From Arion vulgaris (lineage: Eukaryota; Mollusca; Gastropoda; Stylommatophora; Arionidae): 64,000 nt of DNA. Location of the stretch: NCBI GenBank assembly GCA_020796225.1, contig CM036765.1:34252066-34316065 (forward strand), given 5' to 3'. Below, piece by piece: positions 1 through 11,300 of the stretch. Under the pieces are notes generated by a model that was not told the DNA's origin, did no database searches, and worked only from the letters and a program-made list of their open reading frames with translations. A program made the position numbers and the translations under genes. Numbering within the stretch: position 1 is the first letter of the stretch; each line of letters opens with the position of its first letter.

Positions 1-880
1 CTTTGGCTGTCCCCAGTCGACCTGCAAGGCGCAGGTTGCTATTTTCTTTAGGTAGTGACTTTTAGATGACCTGCCCTCCCGGGTTGATAAGCGTCATCTG
101 CCCAGGTAACTCGTCTTTTTTGGACTGCTTGGTTTGCCTATTGTCCAGTTTTGTGTACAGTTTGCTCTTCGTATTTGATTGTCCCGTCTAACTACAAGGC
201 AGTAATAGTTCCCTGCGAGCGAAAACGTTTTTTCTGCACATTTGGGTGGACCGCTCACCCCTTCGCTGCCGCGCCCAATTGTCGCTCCGCCATCAGAGCC
301 GTGCTCGTCTGACCTACCGATGGTCCCACCCGTGCATTGTCCGCATGCGTGCTCGCTCTGCCTTGGTTCCTACCCCACCATTACCATATGTTCTCACCGT
401 GCTCACATTTACCATGCCTCTAGACTTCCCGGACACTGAGCTCAACTCGGCCCCACCTCAGGGCTCGAGTTTCGCCCTATGGGCCACGTGCAGCTCATCT
501 CGGGCCCAAGTTTTGCTCCACGTGGGCCCACGCCTCTTTTCTGGATGCATCCATCATCCCTTTATGGTTATCCGTTCCGCTTTTTCCCATCGGCCGGGAG
601 AGATGTGCATTAATAGTCACTCTGGGATTCCGCTCGTCTGTGTTGCGAGCGGATCTCATCGAACGTGACTACCTCTGCACTACTACCACTACCTGTAGCT
701 CTCCCTCAATCCCTACCCGCTTAGCCAGACATGAACCTTTGTCTGTTACCAGAGTTACCACGTGGAGGTGGGGTAGGATCTTGATTAGTGCCAGCTCATT
801 AATCCTGGTTCGGCGTTGTCCCTACGCGCCTTTGACCCCTGAATGCAATTTGAAAATATATGTCTGCGAAAAATAATGAA
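1..880. other. GC-richer unassigned segment
   Basis: No gene is recognised. The segment is richer in G+C than most of the window, is pyrimidine-biased on the plus strand, and carries overlapping open frames of up to 140 codons with no recognisable domain and no convincing splice pattern. It ends where a LINE tail begins. It could be the LTR or untranslated end of an unrecognised element, or host non-coding DNA. Confidence 0.3.
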
Positions 881-894
881 CATAATATGGAACG

Positions 895-1205
895 AATTCA
901 GGAAAAGTGATGAAATCAGAGAAATATCTGGTCAACCTCTAGTAACAACTGTTATAAGAAGGAAAGATGGAGATATGTTGGACATACCTGAGAAGTAATG
1001 ATCAAGGAATACCAAAACAGACATTGAAGTGGGAGGCAGTGTTCAAGAAAGAGAGGACACCCTAGAGAAACCATAAGACGAACTTTGCTATGAGAGACAA
1101 ATACTATCAGACTCAGTTCCATGGAAAGAGATTGAGCGAGTTGCTTAGGACAGAGCGGTATGGAGAAATTGCTTGCAGACCCTATGTAACGTATAAAGGT
1201 ACGAG
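895..1205 (+). pseudogene. LINE ORF2 3' tail, family 1
   Basis: Decayed C-terminal end of a non-LTR retrotransposon endonuclease/reverse transcriptase polyprotein. Nucleotides 965-985 read RWRYVGH, the hallmark of the tail after the reverse transcriptase domain, followed by the basic 'RGRP' type linker (as an out-of-frame remnant) and a 'SSMERD...RAVWRNCLQTLCNV' type end. Frameshifts break the frame several times. A second copy of the same family lies at 46388-46676 and ends at the same point, just before an AT-rich tail, which supports 3' end anchoring. Inactive fragment. Confidence 0.75.
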
Positions 1206-1254
1206 ATATATATATGTATATACTTTAACAATGATATAGATAATAATTATTGTT

Positions 1255-1410
1255 TAAAAGTAAAGGAACCATTTTCCATACGGCAAGGTATATTGGGTAT
1301 TATAGTGTTGGGGACCATATTTTCATTGAACACGATGGGGGATGTGATCAACATCACGCCGGTCGTCTTTATTTCCCCTTGCTTTTACAGTGGAATTGAA
1401 CCCAAGCCAC
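1255..1410 (-). repeat. SINE-B fragment (minus)
   Basis: Reverse complement matches the 3' half of the SINE-B copies at 23195 and 33362, including the terminal block read on minus as TTCCTTTACTTTTA and the B-box-like GGGTTCAATTCC near 1390-1405. The upstream tRNA half with the A box is missing, so the copy is 5' truncated and diverged. Confidence 0.65.
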
Positions 1411-2949
1411 GCGCATGGGAAAGCGAGCTCACAAAAAACAACACTACTCCGGCTCTCAACTAGTTTTAAACGATAATAATAATAAACATCATGTTAGACC
1501 CCATGACGCCATATTGTCCAGCTTAGCGTATCTACTACTGCAGCGGGGGTCAATACATTTCACCTTTAATTCTTGCCTTACTCAGATATTTTGCTCTGTT
1601 TTATTTCTCCTTGCAGCATCACATATATCTCTTATACCATTGGTCTCACTCTGTCTGAGTTGAGTATGTGCTATCCCATCCTACTTTTGTGCATAAAAAG
1701 TACGACGTGTAGAGCGCGCGATGCGCTTCCTTCTTGACTTTCAAAATAATGTACACAGAACAAGTTGCCGACACGGACCTCAGTCAACACCGACACAAAT
1801 ATCACAGCATGGAAACTGGAGGAAATCAGGCTAAGAAATAAAATTTTGATGGTCAAAGCCAGAGCCAACTAAAATATATCAGGCTATAGCCTGGCTGTGG
1901 TCAAACCGAAGTCATTATACATGTGTGTTCAGTTGAGTACATTGAACCGGTGAAGAATAAACACCAATGTCAGCAGTGGTCACTACATCATTTTCTGTAC
2001 TATCAGATTGGATGGGATTTTGGTGTGACTTTGGGTAGTTTGACCTATGGTAATTATGTCTGTAATTTAAGCAATGGCCTGGCTGGAATCACAGACTTCT
2101 TCGCATGTATGCTTTGACGGTGACTCAATTACTACGCTCAAGATAATCAGACAAGGTGGACTCGAAGATAGGGGTTTTTCTAGAATGTCTAAGGAAATCT
2201 ACTGACAAAAATCAGATTTGTGTGCCAGTGAATACAAATATAAATAAGAACGAATTGATCCATAGTTTGTGGGCATTGCTACTATAGAAGGTGGACAAGC
2301 AATGGACCAGGCTGGTATTTTGATGCATAAGAAGGCATGTAAGTTTAGGAATGAAGATGAAGATTACCTGGGTTAGTGACTGGTCTATTAACCCACGTTC
2401 TGAGTTCAAATCAGCGGACAGTTTGCTTGCAGATTGTTTCGTTATTTTAACAAAAGGCATGCGCCACCGTTCAAGCATGGCAACTACTGAACGTATAAGT
2501 GGTGTGAAAATCAACGACTTGTTTACGTGTATGGCTCGTCCTTTGGGATATGCCAGATTTTCACCAGGCTGGAAGAATATTCATTCAAACGGAACGTAAC
2601 AAAAGAAAAATAGTGAACAGAAGAATAGTGAACCAAAACAGAACTAGTATTGTTAACCCGTCACACGATAAAATACAGTCTGAGGAAGAGATCTGAGCCC
2701 TTACTTGATGTTTAGTCTGATGTACAGTGAGGATGATGAACTCTGCCAATGTCGTTCCAAGCCCGGATGAAAAGGAGAGGACTTGTGCGTGAGGCCAGCT
2801 ACCTCATCACAAGAAATTGAAAGAGCTACAGAAACTTGTAAAAAAGGACGCCATACCGGTAAACCGACCAGCCAGGTGGTGTGCGGTGCACCTAGTGCAT
2901 CAATGACGGTTGCTGATGAAAGCCGCTTTGCGGAAGTCAGCAACCTGAC
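1411..2949. other. Unassigned, no gene supported
   Basis: About 1.5 kb with only short open frames in several phases. None shows a domain I recognise. The 82-codon plus-strand frame at 2351-2599 looks peptide-like in composition but matches nothing I can name and overlaps an antisense frame of similar length. Confidence 0.3.
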
Positions 2950-3126
2950 TCGTACATTACTTGGCTCAAAAACACACACTAAAATTGGATTTTGGAATTT
3001 AGAATTCTACGATGGCCACGCTACAAAATCAGCCCAAATTGCAGAAGAAATGAAGAGATAAGAGCTGGACATACTGGGGTTAAGTGAGGTGAGATGGCCT
3101 GGAACAGATAGAAGAGTAGTTAGTGG
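2950..3126 (+). pseudogene. LINE endonuclease 5' fragment
   Basis: N-terminal start of an APE-type endonuclease domain of a non-LTR retrotransposon. The reading gives KIGFWN (first beta strand; in intact relatives followed by an N-V-R motif, here degraded), KSAQIAEEMKR, then after an in-frame stop at 3060-3062 ELDILGLSEVRWPGT, the conserved 'D-I-L-x-L-S-E-x-R-W' block holding the metal-binding Glu. The element is cut off after about 60 residues. The frame upstream (from 2783) may be the end of the LINE 5' region. Confidence 0.8.
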
Positions 3127-3222
3127 ATTAATAGAACGAGTGAACAGAGCAGCACTTAACAGCGTAACACAAATAGAGCGAGTGAACAGAGCAGAACTTA
3201 ACAGCGTAACTATAGACAAAAA
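3127..3222. repeat. Direct duplication, about 43 bp x 2
   Basis: Two adjacent near-identical copies of a segment containing GAGTGAACAGAGCAG and CTTAACAGCGTAAC. This directly abuts the truncated LINE endonuclease fragment and is the smallest tandem duplication I list. Confidence 0.8.
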
Positions 3223-3851
3223 CTGATAATAGTGAGGAAAATGTATACTGTTTTGGTTTGATTGCTATAAGAAAAAAACGTGATGCTGCAAAATATACTA
3301 AAGAACAAAATCCGTGGGAGTGCAATGTCCAAGTGCAATTTTCATTTGACTGTCATTTAGAGACATTGAGGCTTCTACTTGTGCTAAGTTCAATAAAACC
3401 ACAGAAAACGGGAAAGAGTACAATGCAGAGACGTGATCAGACGACTTTGTCACCAATCTTCGAACTGCCTAGCACAGTGCTATCCAGCATTTTTATATAT
3501 TGGGGCGCAACTGATTAATGACTATGAAGAGGCGGGCGTCATGTGATAATTGCAACAATAATAATAATAATAATAAAGTGATATTAATCGTAAGATGAAT
3601 AAAAATAATAACAGATGAAAATATAATCCTTAATACAAGATTAATTTTATTTAAATATTGTGTTTACGAAACAATAGAATCATACAGAATCATTTAGTAA
3701 CACATTTTTTACTTTGAAAATGTAATTAACGTTAAAGCCGGATTAATAAAATAGGAAGCATGAGATGTATCGCACGGTCTCATGGCGCCCGTGGGCGCCA
3801 CGTTGGGCAGCGCTAGTCTATCATGATGATTAATGCCATTTGTCTATACAG
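3223..3851. other. Unassigned AT-rich DNA with (AAT)n
   Basis: Contains a short AAT/ATA microsatellite at about 3556-3577 and otherwise AT-rich sequence without a supported gene or repeat match inside the window. Confidence 0.4.
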
Positions 3852-4296
3852 AGTTAGTTAGTTTGTTCCTTTCGTGCCAAAGGCGGCACATAGGGCAGAG
3901 GTTCTAGATCTCCATGTGATACGGTTCTTTGCTAGCAGTTGCAGATCTTGTATGGTTTTTTTAATTTTTTATTCCGATCCAGAAGCACTTGGGCTTTTCA
4001 ACTCTTCGGCTCGGTGCCATGGACATCGTAACCCTTCGGTTCGGTGCCACGAACACCGTAAATCTTGGGAATCTGTGGCTTTTCTGCCATCCCACGGAAT
4101 TGAACCCGCACACACAGAGGGATAGTCACCCGTAGTCCAACGCGCTATGAACACGCTGGGCAGACGGGCTTTGTATGGTTTTACATCCCAATAGTTTACT
4201 TTCTTGTTGGATGGTTCTTCGAAGAGTGGTCTTTGGTCTTCACGTTTTCTTTTCCCAACTGGTGACCACATAAGGACTTGTCGATTTAGAGACATG
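3852..4296 (-). pseudogene. LINE tail, family 2, split by a SINE
   Basis: Minus-strand C-terminal LINE fragment, homologous to 49025-49386: both contain the MSLNRQVLMWSP-V/D-GKRK block followed by the R-P-x-T-T-L/F-R-R basic linker. The frame is interrupted at 3955-4168 by a SINE-A copy flanked by a duplicated target (TTGTATGGTTTT on both sides), and the LINE continues on the far side (3852-3954). Dead fragment. Confidence 0.75.
3967..4166 (-). mobile_element. SINE-A, full-length, nested in LINE
   Basis: tRNA-derived SINE on the minus strand. Read 5' to 3' it has a tRNA-like head with GTTCATAGCGCGTTGGACT (A-box region) and GGGTTCAATTCC (B box), then GGCAGAAAAGCCACAG, then a core with two tandem imperfect repeats of GGCACCGA(A/G)CCGAAG, then GCTTCTGGATC and an A-rich tail (T run on plus, 3955-3975). 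The target-site duplication TTGTATGGTTTT confirms retroposition into the surrounding LINE. Confidence 0.8.
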
Positions 4297-4399
4297 AAAC
4301 AATTGCTCTGTAGCAGTCACATGGACTCTCACATATAGAAACCGTATACGTTTCAGGGTACATTACATGTTCCGGGATTCGTGGCCTCCAATAAACATA

Positions 4400-4680
4400 C
4401 GACCGGCGAGCTCAGGTAAAAAAAATTATAAGGAATAAGACCACAACTGTCGCGTGATCCTCGGAATTTCAGTTTTGTTGTATATAGACTAAGTCATTTT
4501 AAAAGTAACATAGCATGCTAAATCAAGGTTATATTATTTTACAAGTTAAGTTTAAAGCTAAGAAATATCTGTATATTAACATTTTTCACCAATAAATAGC
4601 CATGAACGCAAAGAATTGAGTAAAATTGCAAAAAAAGCGTACATTGTTCTGTCAAACATATACAAAATCCAACCCTCATC
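4400..4680. repeat. Dispersed repeat R5, copy 1
   Basis: About 260 bp shared with 28143-28380 and 60520-60790. Landmarks in order: GCTCAGGTAA, AAATCAGACC/AATAAGACC, CAGT-TT-GT-TATATAGAC, then TTTTTCACCAATAAATA and AATTGAGTAAAATTGCAAAA. No coding potential, no tRNA boxes, no clear terminal repeats seen. Its class is unknown. Confidence 0.65.
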
Positions 4681-4914
4681 TAACATGAATTTCCGAATTG
4701 TCGGCTAAGTTATTCGGCCTTAAGTTACCGGAGACTGTGGCGAATCATAGTGGAATTTACTGTGTGAGTTTATTGGGCTAACACTTTTATTTAGCTGAAA
4801 GTAACAGAGCACAAATAAATGCATTCTAATTAAAATGACGTTGATTCTATTAATTATTATCCAGTTGAGTTGAACAAATAATTTAGTGTTATTTTATATT
4901 GAAACTTGTACAGA

Positions 4915-5135
4915 GCATAGGAAGGTCTACATTGCAAGACATGCACTGTTTTGGAACCATCACGGAAAGAGGAGAAGGGGAAGGCATAGACATACCTGGA
5001 GAAGAGATCTGGAGACATATTAAAAGGATAGGTAAAACACGGAAAGAATTGGAAGGGATGGCAAGAGAGAAGAAGAGATGGAAGAAGTTTGGTGAAGACC
5101 TGTGCTCCGTTGGGAGTTGAAAAGTGAACAAGACG
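4915..5135 (+). pseudogene. LINE tail, family 3
   Basis: C-terminal LINE remnant. One frame gives FWNHHGKRRRGRHRHTWRRD (basic linker with two R-G-R blocks), and after a frameshift near 5010 the next frame gives KRIGKTRKELEGMAREKKRW followed by a short end at a stop codon (5119-5121). This order (basic linker, then 'M-A-x-x-x-x-x-W') is the standard end of many LINE ORF2 proteins. Confidence 0.75.
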
Positions 5136-5267
5136 AAGAAGAAAGATTGTATGTTGATTTTAATGAACTCTGTGCTTTATGTCTACAATAAAAGACTTTT
5201 GATCGATAGAAGGAGTTTGTCGATTTTTTTATGTCCGTGTGTCTGTAAAACTGCACGAGCCACATTA

Positions 5268-5697
5268 TTTCCGATTGATTGATTGATTGATTGATTTGTT
5301 GATTGATATGAACATCATCATTGCACCTCGGTGAGTAACCTTGTGTACTCCAATCTCTTTCTTACGCAGTAAAATCTCATCTGCATGCACGAGCTCCGAT
5401 GGTGAAGATATTTTTATCGGAATTGTTATTTTTAATCTTATCTACTGAATTTTGCCTGGACAACGGCTTTCCAGCATGCTCTTCTCGATTTTGAACTGCC
5501 AAGGTTTTTTTTACGTGCTCAAATTGAACACGAGGCCTACGTTTTATCGTTCGTCTCCGATAGGACTAGGATCTCGATCTCACGATCAGAAATCTCTTTA
5601 AAAATATCCAGATGGCTCCACGAGGGAGCGAACCTGGTACCTTTGGCACAAGAGACGAGTACCTAACCTCTACGCTACACATAGGTCAATAAAATTG
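5268..5697 (-). mobile_element. SINE-D, nearly full length
   Basis: tRNA-derived SINE read on minus: head at 5697-5610 with TAGCGTAGAGGTTAGG (A-box region) and CAGGTTCGCTCCC (B box), a roughly 300-bp body, and a (TCAA)n tail seen on plus as (GATT)n at 5274-5296. It is the most complete of five copies and serves as reference for 6115-6485, 34566-35390, 39820-40210 and 43291-43405. Confidence 0.75.
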
Positions 5698-6114
5698 CTC
5701 CATTTTCGAGAAACCACAAATCAGGAGGGTTAATCCGATCAAACCAGGATCTATCTCCACATCTAAGGTCGGTCATACTGTATTGTCAACATTCTTGTTT
5801 CTTGCCATGGTCGTATATTCTGTTAAGCTGTACTTATTCGATCTGTTAGTGTTGTATTCGTACTAATATCGTTGTTATTGCCTTGCCTACTTACACTTGT
5901 GAATATCTATAATCTATAAATTATCGATAAGGGAAGCTACTCTTATTTACATTATGAATCCGACACATTTAATACAATCAATACAAATGCTCTATATAGA
6001 TCAACAAACAGTTGTAAAACTATATTGTGAAACTTCAGGTTTATTTGATATATAACAATGGGTCCGCTAGGTTGTTTAGTTTATTGGCTTGTTCGATACT
6101 TTTAACTTGTACAC
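5698..6114. other. Spacer between SINE-D copies
   Basis: AT-rich sequence with no supported gene or repeat. Confidence 0.4.
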
Positions 6115-6485
6115 TGATTGATTGCTAGGACCATCATTATTGCACTTCGGTGGAAGATTTCAGCGACAGTGCACTAGCTCCGTAGCACCAGTGAGGTACC
6201 AGATGTAATTTAGAAGATGGTGAAGATATTTTGTAGCAATTTTATTTTTAATCTTTTTCTAATAAATGTTACTTCGGGCAGCGGCTTTCCAGCCTGCTCT
6301 GCTGGATTTTGAACTGCCAATGGTTCTCTTACGTGCTCAACTTGAACACGGAACATACGTTTTATCGTCCGTCTCTGATAGGACTAGGAACTCGATCTCG
6401 CCTACACTGAAATCAAGGATTTCTGGGAAAATATTCAGATGACTCCACGAGGGAGCGAACCTGGTACCTTTGGCACGAGAGACGA
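6115..6485 (-). mobile_element. SINE-D copy, 5' truncated
   Basis: Aligns with the 5268-5697 copy through the body and B box, but stops inside the tRNA-like head (before the A box on minus). The (TCAA)n tail is reduced to about two units. The truncation point lies about 60 bp from the first unit of the 42-bp minisatellite. Confidence 0.75.
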
Positions 6486-6547
6486 GCAAACTTAGTAAAA
6501 GAATAGTTTATATCAGTTTATATAATAGACTGAATATAATACAAGTC

Positions 6548-7176
6548 TGTGCCAGGTTACGCACATGTTGACAAGTGAACAGAAGATTCTGTGCCAGGTT
6601 ACGCACATGTTGACAAGTAAACAGAAGATTCCGTGCCAGGTTACGCACATGTTGACAAGTAAACAGAAGATTCTGTGCCAGGTTACGCACATGTTGACAA
6701 GTAAACAGAAGATTCCGTGCCAGGTTACGCACATGTTAACAAGTGAACAGAAGATTCCGTGCCAGGTTACGCACATGTTGACAAGTAAACAGAAGATTCT
6801 GTGCCAGGTTACGCACATGTTGACAAGTAAACAGAAGATTCTGTGCCAGGTTACGCACATGTTGACAAGTAAACAGAAGATTCCGTGCCAGGTTACGCAC
6901 ATGTTGACAAGTAAACAGAAGATTCTGTGCCAGGTTACGCACATGTTGACAAGTAAACAGAAGATTCTGTGCCAGGTTACGCACATGTTGACAAGTAAAC
7001 AGAAGATTCTGTGCCAGGTTACGCACATGTTGACAAGTAAACAGAAGATTTCGTGCCAGGTTACGCACATGTTGACAAGTAAACAGAAGATTCTGTGCCA
7101 GGTTACGCACATGTTAACAAGTGAACAGAAGATTTCGTGCCAGGTTACGCACATGTTAACAAGTGAACAGAAGCAA
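6548..7176. repeat. 42-bp minisatellite, about 15 copies
   Basis: Highly homogeneous tandem array with unit landmarks GTTACGCACATGTTGACAAG and CAGAAGATT(C/T)(T/C)GTGCCAG. Variation is limited to a few positions (TTGAC/TTAAC, GTAAAC/GTGAAC, ATTCT/ATTCC/ATTTC). Because 42 is a multiple of three and the unit lacks stops in several phases, both strands carry long periodic frames (14-residue period, e.g. MLTSKQKILCQVTH on plus). I see no promoter, splice context or family match, so these are judged not to be genes. Confidence 0.95.
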
Positions 7177-7179
7177 AGA

Positions 7180-7942
7180 GTGTAACTTGTTATTAACAGT
7201 TGCTAAAAAATTGTCTGTTAAAACATGATGAGATCTGGGTTTAACATTATGACCTCAGATCCAACATTAACTGCATGAAATGGAAAACCCCTGTTTAATA
7301 AATACCCCTCAACCTTAGCTCAGAAATCTGCAGGAACAATTGTGCGAACTGATTTTTAGAGGAAGGAGGGGGCCAATTTTTAGTCAACAGTATAATATTG
7401 AAAGATTACCAGTCTTGTGACAGCACAGCTAATGAGCAGTAATATGCAGAGCTTCTTATTACCAACTTATTAAGATTTTAACGATTGCACACGTAAGTGA
7501 AACGATTGCAAACAAGCTCAAATTTTAATCAACATTTGCTCTGACAGCACACCCTTTCACAATACACGACGTTAAAAATTTCAGATAGCAGTCAACGATT
7601 TGAATATTGAGATTATTTTACACACACATAATTCTCCAGATTTGACTCCATTTTACTCATTTTTATTTGTGGTCGTGCTCTCAATACTTTTTTTTTTAAA
7701 CAGCTGAAAGGATAGAATTTTGACAGTGATAAGGTCATGCTGGCCTGGGATAAATGGTTTGGTTTTAAGAAAAACTGGGGTGTTCTATTTACAAGGTGAT
7801 TTTTAGGTCAAATAGAAATGGCAGTCGTAGTGTATAGAATTAGATGAGGACATTATTGGAAAGGAATAAACACTATATCAAATTCAACTGTCTATTATAT
7901 TATTGTCATAGTCTATGTCCATGACATTGTATAATACGCGAA
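7180..7942. other. Unassigned AT-rich DNA
   Basis: No gene recognised; may include the untranslated or eroded upstream portion of the LINE that becomes recognisable at 7943. Confidence 0.35.
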
Positions 7943-8318
7943 TTGCAAATAGATTTCTCAGAGTTGGAACATTTTGCATATGATAGAGAGGACATCACTA
8001 TCACCATCTCCATTGACAAACATCAATTAAAACAAATTAAAGACTTGACATATCAGTGGAGCATTTCTTCATTAAATGAAAGAATAACTAACGACATCCA
8101 ACATAGATTTAATAAAGTAAATCAAAGCATACGGCAAAAAGATATCAATTTTAAATGCAAGCATGTGGTTACACTAACACATGAGCACTAACAGAACATT
8201 GTACAACACGATCTTTATCTCGACGTTATGCTATCATGGCCAAACATGGACAATGACATCACGCAATAGAAGTAAACTAGTCACGACAGAGTTTATGAAG
8301 AGCGCTGGGAGTATGAAG
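7943..8318 (+). pseudogene. LINE ORF2, post-RT region (left part)
   Basis: Non-LTR retrotransposon remnant. The 82-codon frame at 7943-8191 begins with the block HIDFSE-like QIDFSELEHFAYDRED, followed by KQIKDLTYQWSI (usual 'F-x-Y-L-G-S-x' block, degraded) and ERITNDIQHRFNKVNQ. After a frameshift, 8205-8310 reads IFISTLCYHGQTWTMTSR and SKLVTTEFMK, the 'L-C-Y-G-x-x-T-W' block that follows the reverse transcriptase. The catalytic palm is not present upstream. The protein then runs directly into a 68-bp tandem array and re-emerges at 12526. Confidence 0.85.
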
Positions 8319-11300
8319 AAGAAACCCATTTAGAAGTGAAGATATCAAGAACAAATTGGGTCCAACATCAGTGTTGAGCTTCATCAAGAAAACCCGTTTA
8401 GAAGTGAAGATATCAAGAACAAATTGGGTACAACATCAGTGTTGAGCTTCATCAAGAAAACCCGTTTAGAAGTGAAGATATCAAGAACAAATTGGGTACA
8501 ACATCAGTGTTGAGCTTCATCAAGAAAACCCGTTTAGAAGTGAAGATATCAAGAACAAATTGGGTCCAACATCAGTGTTGAGCTTCATCAAGAAAACCCG
8601 TTTAGAAGTGAAGATATCAAGAACAAATTGGGTACAACATCAGTGTTGAGCTTCATCAAGAAAACTCGTTTAGAAGTGAAGATATCAAGAACAAATTGGG
8701 TACAACATCAGTGTTGAGCTTCATCAAGAAAACCAGTTTAGAAGTGAAGACATCAAGAACAAATTGGGTACAACATCAGTGTTGAGCTTCATCAAGAAAA
8801 CCCGTTTAGAAGTGAAGATATCAAGAACAAATTGGGTCCAACATCAGTGTTGAGTTTCATCAAGAAAACCCGTTTAGAAGTGAAGATATCAAGAACAAAT
8901 TGGGTCCAACATCAGTGTTGAGTTTCATCAAGAAAACCCGTTTAGAAGTGAAGATATCAAGAACAAATTGGGTCCAACATCAGTGTTGAGCTTCATCAAG
9001 AAAACCCATTTAGAAGTGAAGATATCAAAAACAAATTGGGTACAACATCAGTGTTGAGCTTTATCAAGAAAACCCGTTTAGAAGTGAAGATATCAAGAAC
9101 AAATTGGATCCAACATCAGTGTTGACTTCATCAGAAAACTCGTTTAGAAGTGAAGACATCAAGAACAAATTGAGTCCAACATCAGTGTTGAGCTTCATCA
9201 AGAAAACTCGTTTAGAAGTGAAGATATCAAGAACAAATTGGGTCCAACATCAGTGTTGAGCTTCATCAAGAAAACCCGTTTAGAAGTGAAGACATCAAGA
9301 ACAAATTGGGTACAACATCAGTGTTGAGCTTCATCAAGAAAACCCGTTTAGAAGTGAAGACATCAAGAACAAATTGGGTCCAACATCAGTGTTGAGCTTC
9401 ATCAAGAAAACCCGTTTAGAAGTGAAGACATCAAGAACAAATTGGGTCCAACATCAGTGTTGAGCTTCATCAAGAAAACCCGTTTAGAAGTGAAGACATC
9501 AAGAACAAATTGGGTTCAACATCAGTGTTGAGCTTCATCAAGAAAACCCGTTTAGAAGTGAAGACATCAAGAACAAATTGGGTACAACATCAGTGTTGAG
9601 CTTCATCAAGAAAACCCGTTTAGAAGTGAAGACATCAAGAACAAATTGAGCCCAACATCAGTGTTGAGCTTCATAAAGAAAACCCGTTTAGAAGTGAAGA
9701 CATCAAGAACAAATTGAGTCCAACATCAGTGTTGAGCTTCATCAAGAAAACCCGTTTAGAAGTGAAGACATCAAGAACAAATTGGGTACAGCATCAGTGT
9801 TGAGCTTCATCAAGAAAACCCGTTTAGAAGTGAAGACATCAAGAACAAATTGGGTCCAACATCAGTGTTGAGCTTCATCAAGAAAACCCATTTAGAAGTG
9901 AAGACATCAAGAACAAATTGGGTCCAACATCAGTGTTGAGCTTCATCAAGAAAACGCGTTTAGAAGTGAAGACATCAAGAACAAATTGGGTCCAACATCA
10001 GTGTTGAGCTTCATCAAGAAAACCCATTTAGAAGTGAAGACATCAAGAACAAATTGAGTCCAACATCAGTGTTGAGCTTCATCAAGAAAACCCATTTAGA
10101 AGTGAAGACATCAAGAACAAATTGGGTCCAACATCAGTGTTGAGCTTCATCAAGAAAACCCATTTAGAAGTGAAGACATCAAGAACAAATTGAGTCCAAC
10201 ATCAGTGTTGAGCTTCATCAAGAAAACCCGTTTAGAAGTGAAGACATCAAGAACAAATTGAGTCCAACATCAGTGTTGAGCTTCATCAAGAAAACCCATT
10301 TAGAAGTGAAGACATCAAGAACAAATTGAGTCCAACATCAGTGTTGAGCTTCATCAAGAAAACCCATTTAGAAGTGAAGACATCAAGAACAAATTGAGTC
10401 CAACATCAGTGTTGAGCTTCATCAAGAAAACCCATTTAGAAGTGAAGACATCAAGAACAAATTGAGTCCAACATCAGTGTTGAGCTTCATCAAGAAAACT
10501 CGTTTAGAAGTGAAGACATCAAGAACAAATTGAGTCCAACATCAGTGTTGAGCTTCATAAAGAAAACCCGTTTAGAAGTGAAGACATCAAGAACAAATTG
10601 GGTACAACATCAGTGTTGAGCTTTATCAAGAAAACCCGTTTAGAACTGAAGACATCAAGAACAAATTGGGTACAACATCAGTGTTGAGCTTCATCAAGAA
10701 AACCCGTTTAGATGTGAAGATATCAAGAACAAATTGGGTACAACATCAGTGTTGAGCTTTATCAAGAAAACCCGTTTAGAAGTGAAGACATCAAGAACAA
10801 ATTGGGTACAACATCAGTGTTGAGCTTCATCAAGAAAAACCGTTTAGAAGTGAAGATATCAAGAACAAATTGGGTCCAACATCAGTGTTGAGCTTCATCA
10901 AGAAAACTCGTTTAGAAGTGAAGATATCAAGAACAAATTGGGTCCAACATCAGTGTTGAGCTTCATCAAGAAAACCCGTTTAGAAGTGAAGACATCAGAA
11001 CAAATTGAGTCAACATCAGTGTTGAGCTTCATCAAGAAAACTCGTTTAGAAGTGAAGACATCAAGAACAAATTGGGTCCAACATCAGTGTTGAGCTTCAT
11101 CAAGAAAACCCGTTTAGAAGTGAAGATATCAAGAACAAATTGGGTCCAACATCAGTGTTGAGCTTCATCAAGAAAACTCGTTTAGAAGTGAAGACATCAA
11201 GAACAAATTGAGTCAACATCAGTGTTGAGCTTCATCAAGAAAACCCGTTTAGAAGTGAAGACATCAAGAACAAATTGAGTCCAACATCAGTGTTGAGCTT

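Noticed and set aside
242..668. Host coding exon in the left GC-rich block
   Set aside because: No domain, low-complexity composition and two overlapping frames of similar quality.
6513..7185. 213- and 206-codon open frames as genes
   Set aside because: They are phases of the 42-bp tandem repeat, open on both strands, with no promoter, splice or homology support.
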